Shown here: positions 1 to 5,078 of the stretch, piece after piece
How the letters are laid out: each line of letters starts with the position of its first letter
Position numbering within the stretch: the stretch's first letter is position 1
Assembly: GCA_902464595.1 (NCBI GenBank)
Contig: CABQJX010000153.1
Span: 1-5,078 of the forward strand
DNA: 5,078 nt
Origin: an uncultured Lachnoclostridium sp.
Lineage (GTDB): Bacteria > Bacillota > Clostridia > Lachnospirales > Lachnospiraceae
Direction of reading: 5' to 3'
Made by a program: the position numbers and the translations under genes
The notes under the pieces: generated by a model
What the model was told of the DNA's origin: nothing
Database searches by the model: none
Seen by the model: only the letters and a program-made list of their open reading frames with translations

Positions 1-49
1 ATAAGTCGGGGCTAATACTTAAAGTTTTTCGGGACATTTTCAAAAACGC

Positions 50-80
50 TTGACAGTATTGAGTGCTAATTTCTTGTAAT
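50..80 (+). promoter_or_regulatory. Candidate sigma-A promoter for the acidic membrane-anchored protein
   Basis: A perfect -35 hexamer TTGACA lies at 50-55. The best -10 match is TGTAAT at 75-80 (5 of 6), with a slightly long 19-nt spacer. Initiation here would give a T-rich leader of about 80 nt. A second possible -10, TACAAT at 129-134, has only a poor -35 (TTTCTT, 106-111) but would start transcription just ahead of the ribosome binding site. The motif GAGTGCTAA at 61-69, inside the first spacer, matches one arm of the CIRCE operator. Which promoter is used cannot be settled from sequence. Confidence 0.45.
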
Positions 81-154
81 TTTATCCTTTTTTTACAATT
101 TGCTGTTTCTTTTTTTTACCATTCGTATTACAATAATAGTACCAAATGGAAGAA

Positions 155-162
155 GAAAGGGG
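155..162 (+). promoter_or_regulatory. Ribosome binding site that fixes the start at 170
   Basis: The purine run GAAAGGGG ends 7 nt before the ATG at 170. An in-frame ATG at 146 lies upstream of this run and has no Shine-Dalgarno sequence of its own. The eight residues it would add (MEEERGFV) are partly encoded by the ribosome binding site, so the 170 start is preferred. Confidence 0.7.
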
Positions 163-169
163 TTTTGTC

Positions 170-838
170 ATGGCAAAAAAGGGATTTGGAAAATTTATGG
201 CATTCGCGGCTGTGGCCGGAGCAGTAGCCGCAGGCGTTTCCTATGTTCTCCGGTATAAAACTTACCATAAGGAACTGGAAAAAGATTTCCGGGAATTTGA
301 GGATGGCGGCACAGAGCCGGATGGAACAGGAAACGATCCTTCCGTTCACGACGTTGACGCCCACAAACTGGACCGCAGCTATATCTCCCTTTCCTCCAGC
401 AAGGATGAGTTTAAGGTAGCTGCTAAAGATATGGCCAATGCTACAAAAAATGTTCTCAAGGACGCCGGAAGCCTGCTGTCTGATACTGCCCATGAGGCCG
501 TTTCCGCTGCGGTTGACACGGCTCAGATCGCCCTTCAGACCGTCCGCTCTAAAAAAGCAGAATTTGAGGAAAGCCGTTCCCAGGAAAAGGAAGAAGCTCC
601 TGCATTGGAAGACGAGGGCTTTTTGGATGACGACTATGTAGATGAAGATGATCTCTATGATTACCGCAGAATGGAGGAAGACTCCTATCCTGCTGAGGCT
701 CCTGTTACAGTGGATTATGACAGCCTCCCGGAGGCTGACGAGGAAGTCGGGAAAGAATCCCCGGAGGCAGCTGATTTTAAGGAAGGCTCCTTTGACAACG
801 ATCCCTCCTCTGCTGTAATCGAGGAAGATACTTTATAA
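170..838 (+). CDS. Hypothetical membrane-anchored acidic protein, YtxH-like architecture
   Basis: I do not recognise this 222-residue protein by name. The N-terminus is basic (MAKKGFGKF) and is followed by an Ala/Gly/Val-rich hydrophobic stretch at about residues 9-27, long enough for one membrane segment. It has no cysteine lipobox. Residues 28-70 are charged. Residues 76-135 are Ala-rich and probably amphipathic helix, with recurring A/V/L at helical spacing (KDMANATKNVLKDAGSLL and on). Residues 136-222 are very rich in Asp and Glu (for example FLDDDYVDEDDLYDY at 151-165) and are probably disordered. A short N-terminal anchor followed by an amphipathic helix recalls YtxH-type envelope or stress proteins, but this is a resemblance in architecture only. 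The gene stands alone, with its own promoter region upstream and an intrinsic terminator 73 nt past the stop. The next gene is convergent. ATG 170 was chosen over ATG 146 because of the ribosome binding site. A real protein is very likely; its function is unknown. Confidence 0.85.
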   Translation: MAKKGFGKFMAFAAVAGAVAAGVSYVLRYKTYHKELEKDFREFEDGGTEPDGTGNDPSVHDVDAHKLDRSYISLSSSKDEFKVAAKDMANATKNVLKDAGSLLSDTAHEAVSAAVDTAQIALQTVRSKKAEFEESRSQEKEEAPALEDEGFLDDDYVDEDDLYDYRRMEEDSYPAEAPVTVDYDSLPEADEEVGKESPEAADFKEGSFDNDPSSAVIEEDTL

Positions 839-910
839 CGGCCCAAAAGCGGCTCCTTCACTCACAGGGAAATCCGGCCATAAGGACTTCGGAAGCGGGC
901 CATAATAGAA

Positions 911-955
911 CAGGGAACTTCAAAGAACCATTCTTTTGCAGCTCCCTGATTTTTT
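911..955 (+). terminator. Intrinsic terminator after the acidic protein gene
   Basis: CAGGGAACT at 911-919 pairs with AGCTCCCTG at 940-948, with one A/C mismatch. After a mismatched pair the stem continues inward: CAAAG/AA (921-927) pairs with TTC-TTTG (931-938) around one bulged T, closing on a 3-nt loop. Six T residues at 950-955 follow the stem on the + strand. The minus-strand side has no good T tract, so it serves the rightward gene rather than the convergent MORN-like gene. Confidence 0.8.
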
Positions 956-1041
956 ATGCCAATTCTGCAATCTATCAACAGATCAGCAGAAAAGGGGAAT
1001 AAAACCTTTTGCCCCAGCATCATGTGCATATATCTCCTTCT

Positions 1042-1935
1042 TTATCCCTCCCACAAAAGAGGATTGACCCATATGGGCTGTCCGGCCACGGATTCTTCCA
1101 GGATATATGCATGATTTTCATCCTTTTCAGACATCAGCTGATATTCCCCTTTTTCCGGCAGATGAGCCCACCTGTCGTCCAACTGAATAATCCCATGTTC
1201 TGTCTCGAATCTCCAGGTCGTTTTCTTTCCCTCTTCACTTTCTGTCCGGTACTCTACTTCCCCTTCCATCTGATCTCCTGCAAATCTTCCCTTGCGCTCA
1301 GCCTTCCTCGGCTCTCCCTGGGGAACCTTTTCATAATAGCAATATCCAGTGCGCCCTGCCCCTTCCAATTTTCCATCTTTCCAGATTCCCTGGGCATACT
1401 CATACCGGGGCGCTTCCAAATCCACCACCTGAAACGCTAAGGCCTCCCCCTCCGGCTTTCCATGTTCAAACCTTCCGAAAAACATAGTCTTGGCCATCGT
1501 AAGAACCAGCCCCTCTCCCGACAAAGATGGCTGTCCCTCTGTCTGGTCTTTTAAAAATACTTCCCCATCATACAGATACCGTTCTCCCTTCATCACCCCA
1601 TAAAATAAATGATCCAGCTGTTCTTCCTCCTGATCCGCCAGGCGGGCCGCCTTCTCCATATCCCCCTCCTCCAGATATTCCATCAGCTGTCCCAAAAGCC
1701 TGCGCTGGGAATCATCTGCTTCGGGAAGTGCATCTTCCTTTCTGTTTTCTGCTTCTTTCCCACTGTCCAGGGATGCCTTTTCACCTGCCCTCACTGCCTC
1801 CTCTGCCTCATACCCGGATTGATTCCTATTTTGGAGGCTCCGATCTTTTTGTCCCAAGATCAGGGCAAATGACAGAACCGCCCCAAAGGCCGCCGCTGTC
1901 GCCCAGTCCGTCCAGTTGTCCCGCTTTCTGCTCAT
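1042..1935 (-). CDS. Membrane-anchored MORN-repeat-like protein, function unknown
   Basis: This is a 297-residue protein. The N-terminus is basic (MSRKRDNW), followed by one hydrophobic segment at about residues 11-28 (ATAAAFGAVLSFALILG), which suggests a signal anchor with the rest outside the membrane. Residues 35-110 are acidic and helical, probably coiled coil or linker (QLMEYLEEGDMEKAARLADQEEEQL). From about 138 to 230 there are at least three degenerate MORN-type units with the usual aromatic/G/DGK/G/G pattern: FFGRFEHGKPEGEA (152-165), AQGIWKDGKLEGAG (181-194) and KGRFAGDQMEGEVEY (215-229). MORN units form beta hairpins that often act in scaffolding or membrane association. The tail (231-297) is unassigned. 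The ATG at 1935 has AAGGAG at 1942-1947 with a 6-nt spacer. It lies 34 nt downstream of the MocR-type regulator on the same strand, so co-transcription is likely. I see no strong terminator after it. The repeat call is moderate and the cellular role is unknown. Confidence 0.85.
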   Translation of the reverse strand: MSRKRDNWTDWATAAAFGAVLSFALILGQKDRSLQNRNQSGYEAEEAVRAGEKASLDSGKEAENRKEDALPEADDSQRRLLGQLMEYLEEGDMEKAARLADQEEEQLDHLFYGVMKGERYLYDGEVFLKDQTEGQPSLSGEGLVLTMAKTMFFGRFEHGKPEGEALAFQVVDLEAPRYEYAQGIWKDGKLEGAGRTGYCYYEKVPQGEPRKAERKGRFAGDQMEGEVEYRTESEEGKKTTWRFETEHGIIQLDDRWAHLPEKGEYQLMSEKDENHAYILEESVAGQPIWVNPLLWEG

Positions 1936-1950
1936 CTCTCTCTCCTTTTT

Positions 1951-1971
1951 TGTGATTTCCCCTGTGATTTC
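1951..1971. repeat. Short tandem direct repeat between regulator and MORN-like gene
   Basis: TGTGATTTC occurs at 1951-1959 and again at 1963-1971, a period of 12 bp. The second copy overlaps the regulator's stop codon (1970-1972). It fills the gap between the two minus-strand genes, just upstream of the second gene's ribosome binding site. It may be a protein-binding site or a chance duplication; no function can be assigned. Confidence 0.4.
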
Positions 1972-3361
1972 ATGACCAAGCTTCTATCAGCCCTCTTGTC
2001 CCTTCCTGTATATCTGATTCACTGAGGCTGGCATATCCTAACATCACTGTGGATTCAAACTGTTTCTCCGGCTTGCCAATGAGACAGTCTGACAGGCCGT
2101 ACACCCGTATCCCTCTGTCTGCTGCCAGGGATATGAGCTTCTCCTCAGCCATCCCCTTTTTGTGGGTCAGAAGCACGTGAAGGCCCGCATACTCCCCTCT
2201 GATCTGAAAATCCTCCTCCAGTTCCCTTAATCCCCCTAAAAGCCCGTCATGTTTTGCCTTATACAAGGCTCTCATACGGTTTAAATGGCGTTCGTAATAG
2301 CCTTCTGTAAGAAATTGGCAGAGCACCGTCTGGTCGATCCTGGAAACAGTGGAAAGGTAAAAGCCTGCTTTTTCCCGATATGCTGCAAGCAGCTGTTCCG
2401 GCAGTACCATAAATCCCACACGGATCGCAGGGGCAATGGATTTGGAAAATGTCCCCATATAAATCACCCTTCCCCTTTGATCCATACCCTGAAGGGCGGG
2501 AATCGGCTTCCCCTTGTACCGAAACTCACTGTCGTAGTCATCCTCGATCACATAACGCCCTGTTCCCCCGTCAGCCCAGGCCAGGATCTCCTGACGCCGC
2601 TTAACTGGCATGACAATGCCTGTAGGATATTGATGAGAAGGCATCACATAAGCGATGTCCGCTCCGCTCTCCTCCAGCCCTTTTACCTCCATGCCGCGAC
2701 TGTCCATACTTACCGGGATCACCGGATACCCAGCTCCTCCCAGAACTCTGTACGCCTGTTTATAAGTAGGGCTTTCCATAGCTACCCTCTTTCCCCTGCC
2801 AAGGATCTGGGCCAGAAGCATCAACAGATATTCGCTCCCTGCTCCCACTAAGATCTGCTCCGGCCTGCATTCTACCCCCCTGGCTGAATGAAGATAAGCG
2901 CCAATAGCAGCCCGCAGGGCATATTCTCCCTGGGGATCCCCTGCTCCAAACATCTCTTTATTGCCGTCCACCAGTGTATTCCTGCTGATCTTTCTCCAGG
3001 TATGGAAAGGAAAATGATCCAGATCAATCCCCCTTGGAGAAAAATCCACCAGCCACGGCTCCCCCTTTTTTGTCTCCCCTATCTTTGGGATCTGCTGCCT
3101 TACCTCCACCAGCTCCTCAATCTTGCAGACAAAATACCCCCGGCAGGGAGAAGCTTCAATGTAGCCTTCTGACACAAGCTGATCGTAAGCCATCTGTGTA
3201 GTGCTGCGGCTGACCCGCAGATTGCTGGCCAGAACCCTGGTTGAAGGAAGACGGCTTTTCGCCTTCAATCCCCCCCTGCGGATCTCATTTTTTATATGTT
3301 CATAAATCTGTTCATAGAGAGGACGGTTTGACTGATTGTCAAAAGGTATCATCAATTCCAA
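1970..3361 (-). CDS. MocR/PdxR-type transcriptional regulator (GntR HTH fused to aminotransferase-like PLP domain)
   Basis: At 463 residues it has the usual MocR size. A GntR-type winged helix-turn-helix occupies about residues 14-79 (PLYEQIYEHIKNEI, then LPSTRVLASNLRVSRSTT, then YDQLVSEGYI and RGYFV). After a linker, a fold-type I aminotransferase domain runs from about 105 to the end. PLP-site motifs are intact: GAGSEYLL near 173-180, SPTY at 197-200, MPSHQYPTG at 240-248, EDDYDSEFRY at 273-282 (cofactor aspartate region) and GTFSKSIAP at 303-311 with Schiff-base lysine K307. These proteins bind DNA and use PLP, or a PLP-amine adduct, as effector rather than acting mainly as enzymes. Start choice: TTG at 3361 has AAGGAG (3369-3374) with a 7-nt spacer, while ATG at 3352 is 16 nt away from it. 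ATG at 3436 would add a 25-residue extension unlike the family and lies upstream of the predicted transcription start. It is divergent from the four-helix membrane protein gene, with a shared control region. Its target pathway is unknown: pdxST and gab genes are absent here. Confidence 0.93.
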   Translation of the reverse strand: MELMIPFDNQSNRPLYEQIYEHIKNEIRRGGLKAKSRLPSTRVLASNLRVSRSTTQMAYDQLVSEGYIEASPCRGYFVCKIEELVEVRQQIPKIGETKKGEPWLVDFSPRGIDLDHFPFHTWRKISRNTLVDGNKEMFGAGDPQGEYALRAAIGAYLHSARGVECRPEQILVGAGSEYLLMLLAQILGRGKRVAMESPTYKQAYRVLGGAGYPVIPVSMDSRGMEVKGLEESGADIAYVMPSHQYPTGIVMPVKRRQEILAWADGGTGRYVIEDDYDSEFRYKGKPIPALQGMDQRGRVIYMGTFSKSIAPAIRVGFMVLPEQLLAAYREKAGFYLSTVSRIDQTVLCQFLTEGYYERHLNRMRALYKAKHDGLLGGLRELEEDFQIRGEYAGLHVLLTHKKGMAEEKLISLAADRGIRVYGLSDCLIGKPEKQFESTVMLGYASLSESDIQEGTRGLIEAWS

Positions 3362-3368
3362 TTGGATT

Positions 3369-3374
3369 CTCCTT
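3369..3374 (-). promoter_or_regulatory. Ribosome binding site favouring a TTG start for the regulator
   Basis: On the minus strand this reads AAGGAG, a consensus Shine-Dalgarno. It lies 7 nt before TTG (3361-3359), 13 nt before a second TTG (3355-3353) and 16 nt before the ATG (3352-3350). Standard spacing points to TTG 3361, giving MELMIPFDNQ as the N-terminus. The alternatives change only the first three residues. Confidence 0.65.
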
Positions 3375-3434
3375 CCTGAAAATAAAAGGGAGTAACAGGC
3401 GCGGCACAGATACACAGTATGGAGACAACTGTAC

Positions 3435-3463
3435 ATTGTAAACCTACTCCCGCAGGTTTATAA
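3435..3463 (-). promoter_or_regulatory. Promoter for the regulator/MORN-like operon
   Basis: On the minus strand a -35-like TTATAA (3463-3458) and a -10-like TACAAT (3440-3435) are separated by exactly 17 nt. Transcription would start near 3428, downstream of the ATG at 3436, which argues against that upstream start codon. It overlaps almost base for base with the rightward promoter. Confidence 0.55.
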
Positions 3464-3464
3464 T
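3436..3464 (+). promoter_or_regulatory. Promoter for the four-helix membrane protein gene
   Basis: TTGTAA at 3436-3441 and a perfect TATAAT at 3459-3464 are separated by 17 nt, the optimal sigma-A spacing. Transcription would start near 3471, giving a leader of about 65 nt before the ATG at 3536. Its -35 occupies the same bases as the -10 of the leftward promoter, and the reverse also holds, so the two can hardly be occupied at once. Confidence 0.7.
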
Positions 3465-3521
3465 ATAAGTAGGAGGAAAAGGCTATTCTATCACATCATT
3501 CCCAGATTTGCAGGAAAAAGA

Positions 3522-3530
3522 AAGGAAGGG
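3522..3530 (+). promoter_or_regulatory. Ribosome binding site for the four-helix membrane protein
   Basis: The purine run AAGGAAGGG precedes ATG 3536, with AAGGAA ending 8 nt upstream of it. An in-frame GTG at 3530 overlaps the end of this run and would have too little spacing, so ATG 3536 is taken as the start. Confidence 0.6.
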
Positions 3531-3535
3531 TGGCT

Positions 3536-4006
3536 ATGAAAAAACAAGATCTGTCCGCATTAAAAAAACTACCGCCTAAGAAGAAACATTCTCTCACTTT
3601 TGGCTGCCTTATAGGTGCAGCAGCCATTGTCGCCGCAACCTTACTGGTTCATGTCATGGTCTTTGGATTCCTGAAGCAGCAGATTTCCCTGCGACAGCTT
3701 CCGCCTTGGTTTCTGCTGGCCGCCGTATTGTGCGTAGACGCATGCTTCCCCCTTCTCCTGGTGGCCTTGGCTTCCCTGATCAAGCACATCTTCCGTATAC
3801 CAGCCCGCGGCCTGGAACGAAGGGTATTTACATTCAGCTATTTATGTCTGGGCGTCATAGCAGCAGCGCGGATCACCATGTATGCACATTTATACGTATT
3901 CTTTGCAGCACTGTTTGCCCTGGGTGTTCTCTCCTATCTATTTATGGCAACCCGTTTCCTCTATGAACTATTCAAATATCACTTTATTTCCTGCCGATAT
4001 TACTAA
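3536..4006 (+). CDS. Hypothetical four-helix integral membrane protein
   Basis: This 156-residue protein is unfamiliar to me. A basic, probably cytoplasmic N-terminus (MKKQDLSALKKLPPKKKHS) is followed by four hydrophobic segments at about residues 20-46, 57-83, 97-117 and 118-141. The first loop (KQQISLRQLPP) is short. The second (KHIFRIPARGLERR, 83-96) is strongly basic and by the positive-inside rule should be cytoplasmic, which fits an even number of helices before it. The last segments are rich in aromatics and end in ELFKYHFISCRYY. I see no transporter signature, catalytic motif or lipobox. The gene is monocistronic: its own promoter lies in the region shared with the MocR-type regulator, and a strong terminator starts 3 nt after its stop. 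The divergent arrangement makes it the best local candidate for a target of that regulator. It could be a small permease-like or sensory membrane protein, but nothing in the sequence decides this. Confidence 0.85.
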   Translation: MKKQDLSALKKLPPKKKHSLTFGCLIGAAAIVAATLLVHVMVFGFLKQQISLRQLPPWFLLAAVLCVDACFPLLLVALASLIKHIFRIPARGLERRVFTFSYLCLGVIAAARITMYAHLYVFFAALFALGVLSYLFMATRFLYELFKYHFISCRYY

Positions 4007-4008
4007 AA

Positions 4009-4042
4009 GCCGGAAGCCCATTCTCAGGCTTCCGGCCTTTTT
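4009..4042. terminator. Bidirectional intrinsic terminator between convergent genes
   Basis: GCCGGAAGCC (4009-4018) and GGCTTCCGGC (4027-4036) form a perfect 10-bp GC-rich stem with an 8-nt loop. On the + strand CTTTTT (4037-4042) follows, ending the membrane protein transcript. On the minus strand the same stem is followed by TTTTA, so it can also end the glutaminyl-tRNA synthetase transcript, whose stop codon is about 30 nt away. Confidence 0.93.
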
Positions 4043-4069
4043 GCGCCTTCCTCTGCCAGCGCAGCTCTC

Positions 4070-5078
4070 CTATTTGGGGAGTTTAAAAGAACTCTTTAAG
4101 GATACAATACGGTTAAATACCGGATGCTCCGGTGTACTGTCCTTACAATCCACACAGAAGAAGCCGTTTCTCACAAACTGATAGCTGTCATAAGCTTTTC
4201 CCTCTGCCAGAGCTGGCTCTACATAACACTCCTTCAACACGGTCAGGGAATTGGGATTTAAGTTAAGGCTTCCATCTTCATTCAGTTTTCCCTTTTCCTC
4301 GTCCACAATATTCTCATAAAGGCGGCATTCCACCTGTCTGGCCGTATCCACAGCTACCCAGTGGATGGTTCCCTTTACCTTGCGGCCCTCAAAACCAGAT
4401 CCGCTCTTTGTCTCAGGATCATAGGTTCCGTGGACAACCGTCACGTTTCCGTTCTCATCCTTCTCACATCCAGTACACTTCACAAAGTAAGCTCCCATGA
4501 GGCGCACCTCATTGCCTGGGAACATACGGAAATATTTCTTAGGAGGCTCCTCCATAAAATCCTCACGTTCAATGTAAAGCTCACGGCCAAAGGGAACCTT
4601 TCTGTCTCCCAGCTCCGGATTTTCCAGATTATTGGGAACATCTAACATCTCGATCTGCCCCTCCGGATAATTGTCGATCACCAGCTTTACCGGATCCAGG
4701 ACAGCCATCATACGCGGCCGTTTTAACTTCAGATCCTCACGGATGCAGTATTCCAGCATCGCGTAATCCACAGAACTGTTCGCCTTAGATACTCCTACCA
4801 GATCCACAAACATTTTAATGGATTCCGGCGTATATCCGCGTCTTCTCAAGGCTGCGATGGATACCAGGCGCGGATCATCCCAGCCGTCCACGATATTGTC
4901 CTCTACCAGCTTCTTGATATAACGCTTTCCTGTGATCACATTGGTGAGATACAGCTTGGCAAACTCAATCTGGCGCGGCGGATTCTCAAACTCACATTCC
5001 CTTACGACCCAGTCATACAGAGGGCGGTGATCCTCAAACTCCAGCGTACAGATGGAATGGGTAATATGCTCAATGGCG
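4070..5078 (-). CDS. glnS: Glutaminyl-tRNA synthetase, C-terminal part (5' end outside window)
   Basis: This enzyme joins glutamine to tRNA-Gln in the cytoplasm using ATP. It is a class Ic synthetase. The 335 residues present are roughly the last 60% of a protein usually near 550 residues, and the reading frame runs off the right edge without a start. HSICTLEFEDHRPLYDW (residues 7-23 of the visible part) is the GlnRS/GluRS catalytic-domain signature. GWDDPR (65-70) and LRRRGYTPESI (77-87) also match GlnRS, and the downstream beta-barrel anticodon-binding region ends in VFNRIVSLKSSFKLPK, as GlnRS does. The form is therefore GlnRS, not GluRS. The KMSKS-equivalent loop reads ITGKR (48-52) where the E. 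coli enzyme has VMSKR. The anticodon-binding part holds two CxxC pairs (CTGC 201-204, CVDC 308-311). No YqeY-like extension follows. A GTG inside the gene at 4939 is an internal valine codon, not a start. It is convergent with the four-helix membrane protein gene and shares its terminator. The presence of GlnRS means tRNA-Gln may be charged directly rather than only through GatCAB. Confidence 0.97.
   Translation of the reverse strand, partial: AIEHITHSICTLEFEDHRPLYDWVVRECEFENPPRQIEFAKLYLTNVITGKRYIKKLVEDNIVDGWDDPRLVSIAALRRRGYTPESIKMFVDLVGVSKANSSVDYAMLEYCIREDLKLKRPRMMAVLDPVKLVIDNYPEGQIEMLDVPNNLENPELGDRKVPFGRELYIEREDFMEEPPKKYFRMFPGNEVRLMGAYFVKCTGCEKDENGNVTVVHGTYDPETKSGSGFEGRKVKGTIHWVAVDTARQVECRLYENIVDEEKGKLNEDGSLNLNPNSLTVLKECYVEPALAEGKAYDSYQFVRNGFFCVDCKDSTPEHPVFNRIVSLKSSFKLPK

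Larger units (their letters stand above)
3432..3467. promoter_or_regulatory. Imperfect dyad, candidate operator for the MocR-type regulator
   Basis: The core is TAAACCT (3439-3445), an 8-nt spacer, then AGGTTTA (3454-3460), a perfect 7-bp inverted repeat. Extending outward, 12 of 14 positions of each arm are complementary, to 3432 and 3467. A second inverted pair, CCTACT (3443-3448) with AGTAGG (3468-3473), overlaps it. The dyad covers the -35 and -10 boxes of both divergent promoters, where a dimeric repressor would block both. Binding by the adjacent regulator is inference. Known MocR sites are often direct repeats, so another factor is possible. Confidence 0.55.

Noticed and set aside
24..47. 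Inverted repeat GTTTTT/AAAAAC upstream of the first gene, as the end of a preceding operon
   Set aside because: It is a six-bp AT-rich stem with a 12-nt loop and no following T run, so not a convincing terminator.
128..493. Minus-strand open frame opposite the first gene
   Set aside because: Antisense of a well-supported gene, with no start signals. It would run into the promoter region.
839..901. Folded region after the acidic protein gene (GGCCC at 840-844 with GGGCC at 897-901, TCCG with CGGA inside)
   Set aside because: The pairings are short and interrupted. It is probably only a structured 3' UTR ahead of the real terminator, and there is no recognisable RNA family.
986..1015. Possible minus-strand terminator after the MORN-like gene (GGGG/CCCC and AAAAGG/CCTTTT pairings followed by TTTT)
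   Set aside because: The stem is only 4-6 bp and the alternative pairings compete. The T tract is four bases, too weak to call.
1009..1955. Open frames on the + strand opposite the MORN-like gene (Pro/Ser/Leu-rich products)
   Set aside because: Low-complexity antisense translations without ribosome binding sites or domain character. The minus-strand gene explains the region.
3362..3436. N-terminal extension of the MocR-type regulator starting at ATG 3436
   Set aside because: The extra residues (MYSCLHTVYLCRACYS and on) precede the normal family start. The ATG overlaps the predicted -10, and a consensus ribosome binding site lies further in.
2285..3441. Open frames on the + strand opposite the MocR-type regulator
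   Set aside because: Shadows of a clear gene with intact family motifs; no ribosome binding site or recognisable domain.
3706..4181. Alternative + frames inside and after the four-helix protein gene
   Set aside because: One crosses the terminator hairpin and enters the antisense of glnS. Neither has a ribosome binding site or protein-like composition.
4070..4939. glnS as a short complete gene starting at GTG 4939
   Set aside because: The frame stays open to the window edge, and the residues upstream of 4939 contain the GlnRS signature HSICTLEF, so the GTG is an internal valine codon.

Overview
The window looks like chromosomal DNA from a low-to-mid-GC Firmicute, most likely a gut Clostridia of the Lachnospiraceae (Clostridium cluster XIVa). 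Three things point there: purine-rich AAGGAG/AGGAGG-type ribosome binding sites, sigma-A-like promoters, and a glutaminyl-tRNA synthetase whose sequence closely resembles the Lachnospiraceae form as I remember it. The taxonomic call rests on memory of family sequences, not on a search. I see no insertion sequence, phage gene, CRISPR array, tRNA or rRNA. All genes are compact and have the same general character.

Layout. (1) Positions 1-169 are a T-rich leader with a consensus -35 box and a half CIRCE-like motif. (2) 170-838 (+) is a 222-residue protein with one N-terminal membrane-type segment, an Ala-rich amphipathic middle and a very acidic tail. An intrinsic terminator (911-955) follows it. 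(3) 1042-1935 (-) is a membrane-anchored protein with MORN-like repeats. (4) 1970-3361 (-) is a MocR/PdxR-type regulator, a GntR winged helix fused to a PLP aminotransferase-like domain. The MORN-like gene lies 34 nt downstream of it on the same strand, so the two are probably co-transcribed. (5) 3362-3535 is a divergent control region. Two promoters overlap almost completely around an imperfect 14-bp-arm dyad. (6) 3536-4006 (+) is a 156-residue four-helix membrane protein of unknown function. It ends at a perfect 10-bp-stem terminator that also serves the convergent gene. (7) 4070-5078 (-) is the C-terminal 335 residues of glutaminyl-tRNA synthetase, whose 5' part lies beyond the right edge.

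How they may work together (inference). The regulator sits back to back with the small membrane protein gene and shares a dyad-containing control region with it. The simplest model is that it controls both its own operon (regulator plus MORN-like protein) and the divergent membrane protein. None of the usual MocR targets (pdxST, gab genes, taurine genes) is present, so the regulated pathway is unknown. This three-gene unit is the most interesting part of the window. The acidic protein and glnS look like independent neighbours.
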